NCBI RefSeq assembly: GCF_000003855.2
Contig: NW_003101675.1
Location: 1,472,999-1,536,998, forward strand
Reading direction: 5' to 3'
Origin: Blastomyces gilchristii SLH14081
Taxonomy: Eukaryota; Ascomycota; Eurotiomycetes; Onygenales; Ajellomycetaceae
Length of the DNA: 64,000 nucleotides
The notes beneath the pieces were generated by a model, which was given only the letters and a program-made list of their open reading frames with translations, searched no databases and was not told the origin of the DNA. Both the position numbers and the translations under genes were made by a program. Each line of letters opens with the position of its first letter. The first letter of the stretch is position 1. This document shows, in pieces, positions 60,672 through 64,000 of the stretch.

Positions 60672-61048
60672 CCCCGGTGGCTGAATGGTTAATGCGGCCA
60701 CCCGGTAGCGCCTTGGCGTGGGAAACCAAGGCGCGTGGGTTCGAAACCCGCAGGGGATACATTAAATCCGGAACTCAAGCACCTCAGGTTTCTAATAAAT
60801 ACAGAGGTGTACAAATCACTTCAATGAATCACTCTATGTTCCTGAGCTGAGAAGTTATTATCACATGTATCTAATTATCACTTCTTTGTATTTTTCTATG
60901 TTCTTGTTATCTTGGCATGGTCTCAACACCTGTATTTCCTCCTGTATAACCAATACTTGATCTGTATTTAATATTACACAAGGACTCATCATAAGCTCTG
61001 CTTGCATATGAGTATAATGAAAGAATAATAATAATAATAATAATAATA
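60672..61048 (+). mobile_element. SINE-B: 377-bp tRNA-headed SINE
   Basis: Perfect 13-bp duplications ACATCTCTTTCAC (60659-60671 and 61049-61061) flank it. The head carries an A-box-like TGGCTGAATGG, a long variable-arm-like hairpin (GCGCCTTGG...CCAAGGCGC) and B-box GGTTCGAAACC; the CCCC...GGGG ends could pair as an acceptor stem. A ~270-bp unrelated body ends in GAATAATAATAATAAT. CpGs in the head are intact, so it is young relative to the gypsy gag it sits in. Not called as a functional tRNA, because it is a mobile copy flanked by duplications. Confidence 0.85.
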
Positions 61049-61061
61049 ACATCTCTTTCAC

Positions 61062-62769
61062 TTTGAAGACTTTTTATAGAATATCAGTGAGTGTCTCTAA
61101 GCTCACTGATTCTGCTAGTTTTTTAACTCTCTTGCTTTTCTGAACTGTGCACACTGTGTGCAATCTTTTGTATCATGATTTTGACATCTGCAGTTAAAGC
61201 AAGCTCAATGCTCATGATATCAAGATTTTCACTCAGAGAATCTCTTTTTCAGAGAATTCAGCACTTTAGTGATGATATTCAAATCTAGATTTATTATGTT
61301 TGAGTGTATAACTTGTGTTATAAAAGTCTGATTATTCATTCTTCACTGAGATATACTTGATTACAGTATTTTCTATTATAATTGACTCACTTGTTTCTGT
61401 ATAATGAGAATATTATATGCTTCTTTCATTATATCTGATTATAAGATTAAGTATTTTCATTTCACTCTTAACTCAGATGTAAGATTATGAATGAAGATCT
61501 ATAAATAGAAAGATATTAAAAGCTCTTCATTTAACATAAGATAGTATAAGCTGAAGTGTATAAAGTATAATATAAGATTACTTACTTATCTATACTCAGT
61601 GAAGTATTTATAATACTTATCTTATATATTCACTTTCTCAAAGTTATATAAGATTCATTTGAAAAAATCTTTCTATATTTGTGAGAATGAATATTATTTC
61701 AGATCTGTGAGATTTATCTTTTCATCAGCTATTTATAATAACTTCACATTTCTGTGTAAAAATACAGCAAATCTTAAGATTTGTTGAAATTTCATTAACT
61801 ATCTGTCTGTAAGTTCACATTCAATCTAATAATATAATTACATCTGACTTAGTCAGCTGATTGCAGCATTATTTTTTTAACTGCTATTAAAGCTTAGTGA
61901 CTCTGATAGATATCTTAGCATGATATATTTCATACTCAGATTCTCATTCTGCATAGCAGTCTCAGATAATGTGTACACTTCTGAAGAGATTATGAATAAT
62001 CATGATGAGATTTTCAGATTCAGTGTAGTTATCTATCTGTGTAAACATTTGATCTTCTGCTGCAGATCTAAGACCTGGTTTTCTCTATTCTTATTGATAA
62101 TACTAATTGTATTGATAAAGCTCTTCATCATAAATACTTAATCTGCAGTGAATGTCAATTGTTATTTGACTTTCATCTCAGTCTGTCACTGCATACACAA
62201 GGCCTTGATTTCATTTAGAATTCTTGTACATATACAGAGCTTCAATTTCAGTTCAGTGATCTCAGTTACTTTTCTTACTACTTCAAGTAAATTCTCTGAG
62301 AGATTCTGTATATCTTTCAATTCAGGTAGCAGAGAAGAGTGTTGTTTATATTGACTAGAGAAGGTATTTATTTCAGTCATTTCTCATTAATTGTACAGTG
62401 TCTATTATTATATCACTATATTGTTATATGATTTCTGTTATTATCATATAACTTCAGTGATGACTACTCTCTTCATTTTATTCTTCTCTTGAGTAGAGAG
62501 TGAACTTCTTTGAATCTGGTTCATCACTCTCATTTCCTTTCTCACACCTCATCTGTTTACATATGTGGCATTCACCTGAGCATGGAGTTTTCCCTCAATA
62601 AGTGAAGCAGTATCAATCAGATGCTCTTTCACTCACTGCTCTTCATACACTATCTTTTGAGATATTTTAGAACCACACTGACATGATAACTATAAATCAC
62701 TTCATAGATGGAATTATCATGTTCTGAAGAAGCCTGTGCTTCTCACTGGTTTTTAGACATGCTATCAGA
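61062..62769 (-). pseudogene. Gypsy-1 copy C gag
   Basis: Minus-strand counterpart of the copy A gag, lying between SINE-B and the 5' LTR; it continues to about 60470 on the other side of the SINE. Plus-strand open tracts 61920-62141 and 62148-62354 are mirror images of tracts seen in copies A and B and are shadows of this gag. Confidence 0.6.
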
Positions 62770-62936
62770 TGTGATTCAAAGATTGCTTGAGTCAGTGTAT
62801 GATTACAGGCGTACACTAGCTTCTTATATACTGTACACTAAATTAATTGATGGTCGCTATGGCCCCTTTACATTCATAAGCAAGTTCGGAAGCGGCCGCG
62901 TTATCATCCGGCGGTTGTACGTTCTTCCGAACTATA
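62770..62936 (-). repeat. Gypsy-1 copy C 5' LTR
   Basis: 167 bp from TGTGATTCAAAG to CCGAACTATA (the terminal CACA mutated to TATA). Retains AGCGGCCGCG and CCGGCGG. Confidence 0.9.
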
Positions 62937-62940
62937 TTTA

Positions 62941-64000
62941 AATTATAAGATCTCTCTGAAACTTGAAAAAGATTTACAGAAACTGTGATTATCACAGATA
63001 TTATAAATAATATATACTTGAAACTTATATAACTTTAAAAATATAATTTATATATAGCTGTTTGTAAGTCAGATTTATACTTCTGATCAGTATTAACAGA
63101 CTCACTTATAGAGATAGAATCAGTTAATACTATAAAGTTAATTAGAGAAGATAAGCTCATCTATATAATAACTTTATAAATATCTGAAGACTTCACAGTC
63201 ATGAAAACTGAGCTTTAAATATTAAAGAAATATCAAGATCTCACAGAGATATTCAGTTCAGCTAAGACAGCTAAGCTTTTATCTTATTATAAGAAGAATC
63301 AGATAATAAATTTAATAGAAGAGTAGAAACTCTTCTAAGAATTAATTTATAAGCTCTCTTATTATAAGACAGAGATCTTACAGACTTATATAAAGAAGAA
63401 TTTAAAGAATGACTTTATCTGATCTTCATAGATCTTTATAAAAGTCTCTGTAATATTTATAAAAAAGAAGAATGAAGATCTCAGATTATATATAAACTAT
63501 CATAATCTGAACTTCAAGATTATAAAGAGTGACTATTCTCTGTCTCTGATTAAGAATGTAATTAACTGTCTTACAGAAGCTGTTATATTCATATAACTAA
63601 ATATTATTAATATATATATATAACTGTGAATACAGTCTGAGAATGAATAAAAGACTGTCTTTAAAACTACACTGAGAGTATTTAAATATCTAGTAATGTC
63701 TTTGATATAGCTAATACTCTTACAGTATTTCAGTTCTTTATTAATAAAACACTCTATATATATCTGAATGTCTTCATGATAACATATCTGAATAATATAA
63801 TAGTATACTCTATGATGAAGAAAGAATATACTAAGTATATATAAACTATATTAAAGATCTTACATGAGATAGAACTGTATATGAAGCTTATAAAGTATAA
63901 CTTCAGTACTTATCAGATTAATTTTCTATAATATATAATTACTGTGAATAATATTCAGATGAAATCTTCATGAGTTAAGACTATTTTATTATAATTAAAG
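62941..64000 (+). pseudogene. Gypsy-4 pol: reverse transcriptase, runs off the window
   Basis: The plus-strand frame shows gypsy RT order. LSYYK-type residues lie near 63270-63300. The Y-R-x-LN box is at about 63490. NTLTVFQFFINKTL is at about 63710-63750. ITYLNNIIVYSMMKKEYTKYI (YLDD as YLNN) is at about 63780-63840, then YMKLIKYNFSTYQINFL. Stops are frequent. It continues past 64000. Together with 49904-51493 it forms one element split by Gypsy-1 copy C. No LTR of Gypsy-4 is inside the window. Confidence 0.75.

Larger units (their letters stand above)
51498..62936 (-). mobile_element. Gypsy-1 copy C with nested insertions
   Basis: Reverse orientation. The 3' LTR (51498-53966) is split by a pogo element; the 5' LTR is 62770-62936. 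Flanks TTTG (51494-51497) and TTTA (62937-62940) are a 4-bp duplication with one transition. Removing the pogo element leaves exactly 167 bp of LTR. On the minus strand it carries gag, pol and, on the plus strand, the antisense frame. A MITE (54262-54766) and SINE-B (60672-61048) are also inserted. It splits Gypsy-4. Confidence 0.9.

Noticed and set aside
60672..60760. A tRNA-Ser/Leu-type gene with long variable arm
   Set aside because: Flanked by perfect 13-bp duplications and followed by a SINE body and (AAT)n tail; no clean anticodon arm could be drawn.

Overview
The window comes from a filamentous ascomycete genome. It shows one intron-containing nuclear gene of normal base composition (about 8.76-12.47 kb) set in a very AT-rich, stop-riddled transposon landscape. 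That landscape has the look of repeat-induced C-to-T mutation: retroelement reading frames can be followed for kilobases, but Trp, Gln and Arg codons have become stops, Gly has become Glu or Arg, and the RT catalytic YLDD reads as YLNN. I cannot name the species. There are no bacterial features, no rRNA, no CRISPR and no convincing free-standing tRNA.

Left block (1-8.76 kb). A Ty1/copia RT-RNase H fragment hosts a complete 5.74-kb hAT transposon (1935-7678, perfect 8-bp target duplication) and related ~505-bp non-autonomous hAT elements, one of them nested inside another. The end of a second, reversed hAT copy opens the window.

Gene island (8.76-12.47 kb). A five-exon gene encodes a fatty aldehyde dehydrogenase of the ALDH3/Hfd1 type. 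It is complete except for one missing base in exon 4, which shifts the frame at the conserved FGGVG motif.

Right block (12.47-64 kb). I resolved a nest of insertions from target-site duplications and interrupted reading frames. From the outside in: (a) a solo LTR of Gypsy-3; (b) a copia RNase H fragment carrying Gypsy-1 copy A (13547-21793); (c) a LINE reverse transcriptase frame, cut at 22756 and resuming at 48553; (d) inside the LINE, a small copia element (22757-48547, minus) with 146-bp LTRs; (e) inside its left LTR, Gypsy-3 (22794-30614, minus); (f) inside its body, Gypsy-1 copy B (32376-47633, minus), which itself holds a 1.04-kb tRNA-headed SINE and a chromodomain Gypsy-2 (39818-45556, minus); (g) a second copia remnant and a SINE fragment; (h) Gypsy-4 (plus strand; gag before 51.5 kb, RT after 62.9 kb), split by Gypsy-1 copy C (51498-62936, minus), which holds a Fot1/pogo transposon in its LTR, another hAT MITE and a 377-bp SINE.

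A 100-N assembly gap (32415-32514) lies inside the 3' LTR of Gypsy-1 copy B, and the bases beside it look error-prone. The most interesting unexplained signals are an antisense reading frame shared by all three Gypsy-1 copies between pol and the 3' LTR, a mutation pattern that appears to hit CpG and CpC while sparing CpA, and a 20-bp motif recurring through the hAT family and the introns of its transposase.
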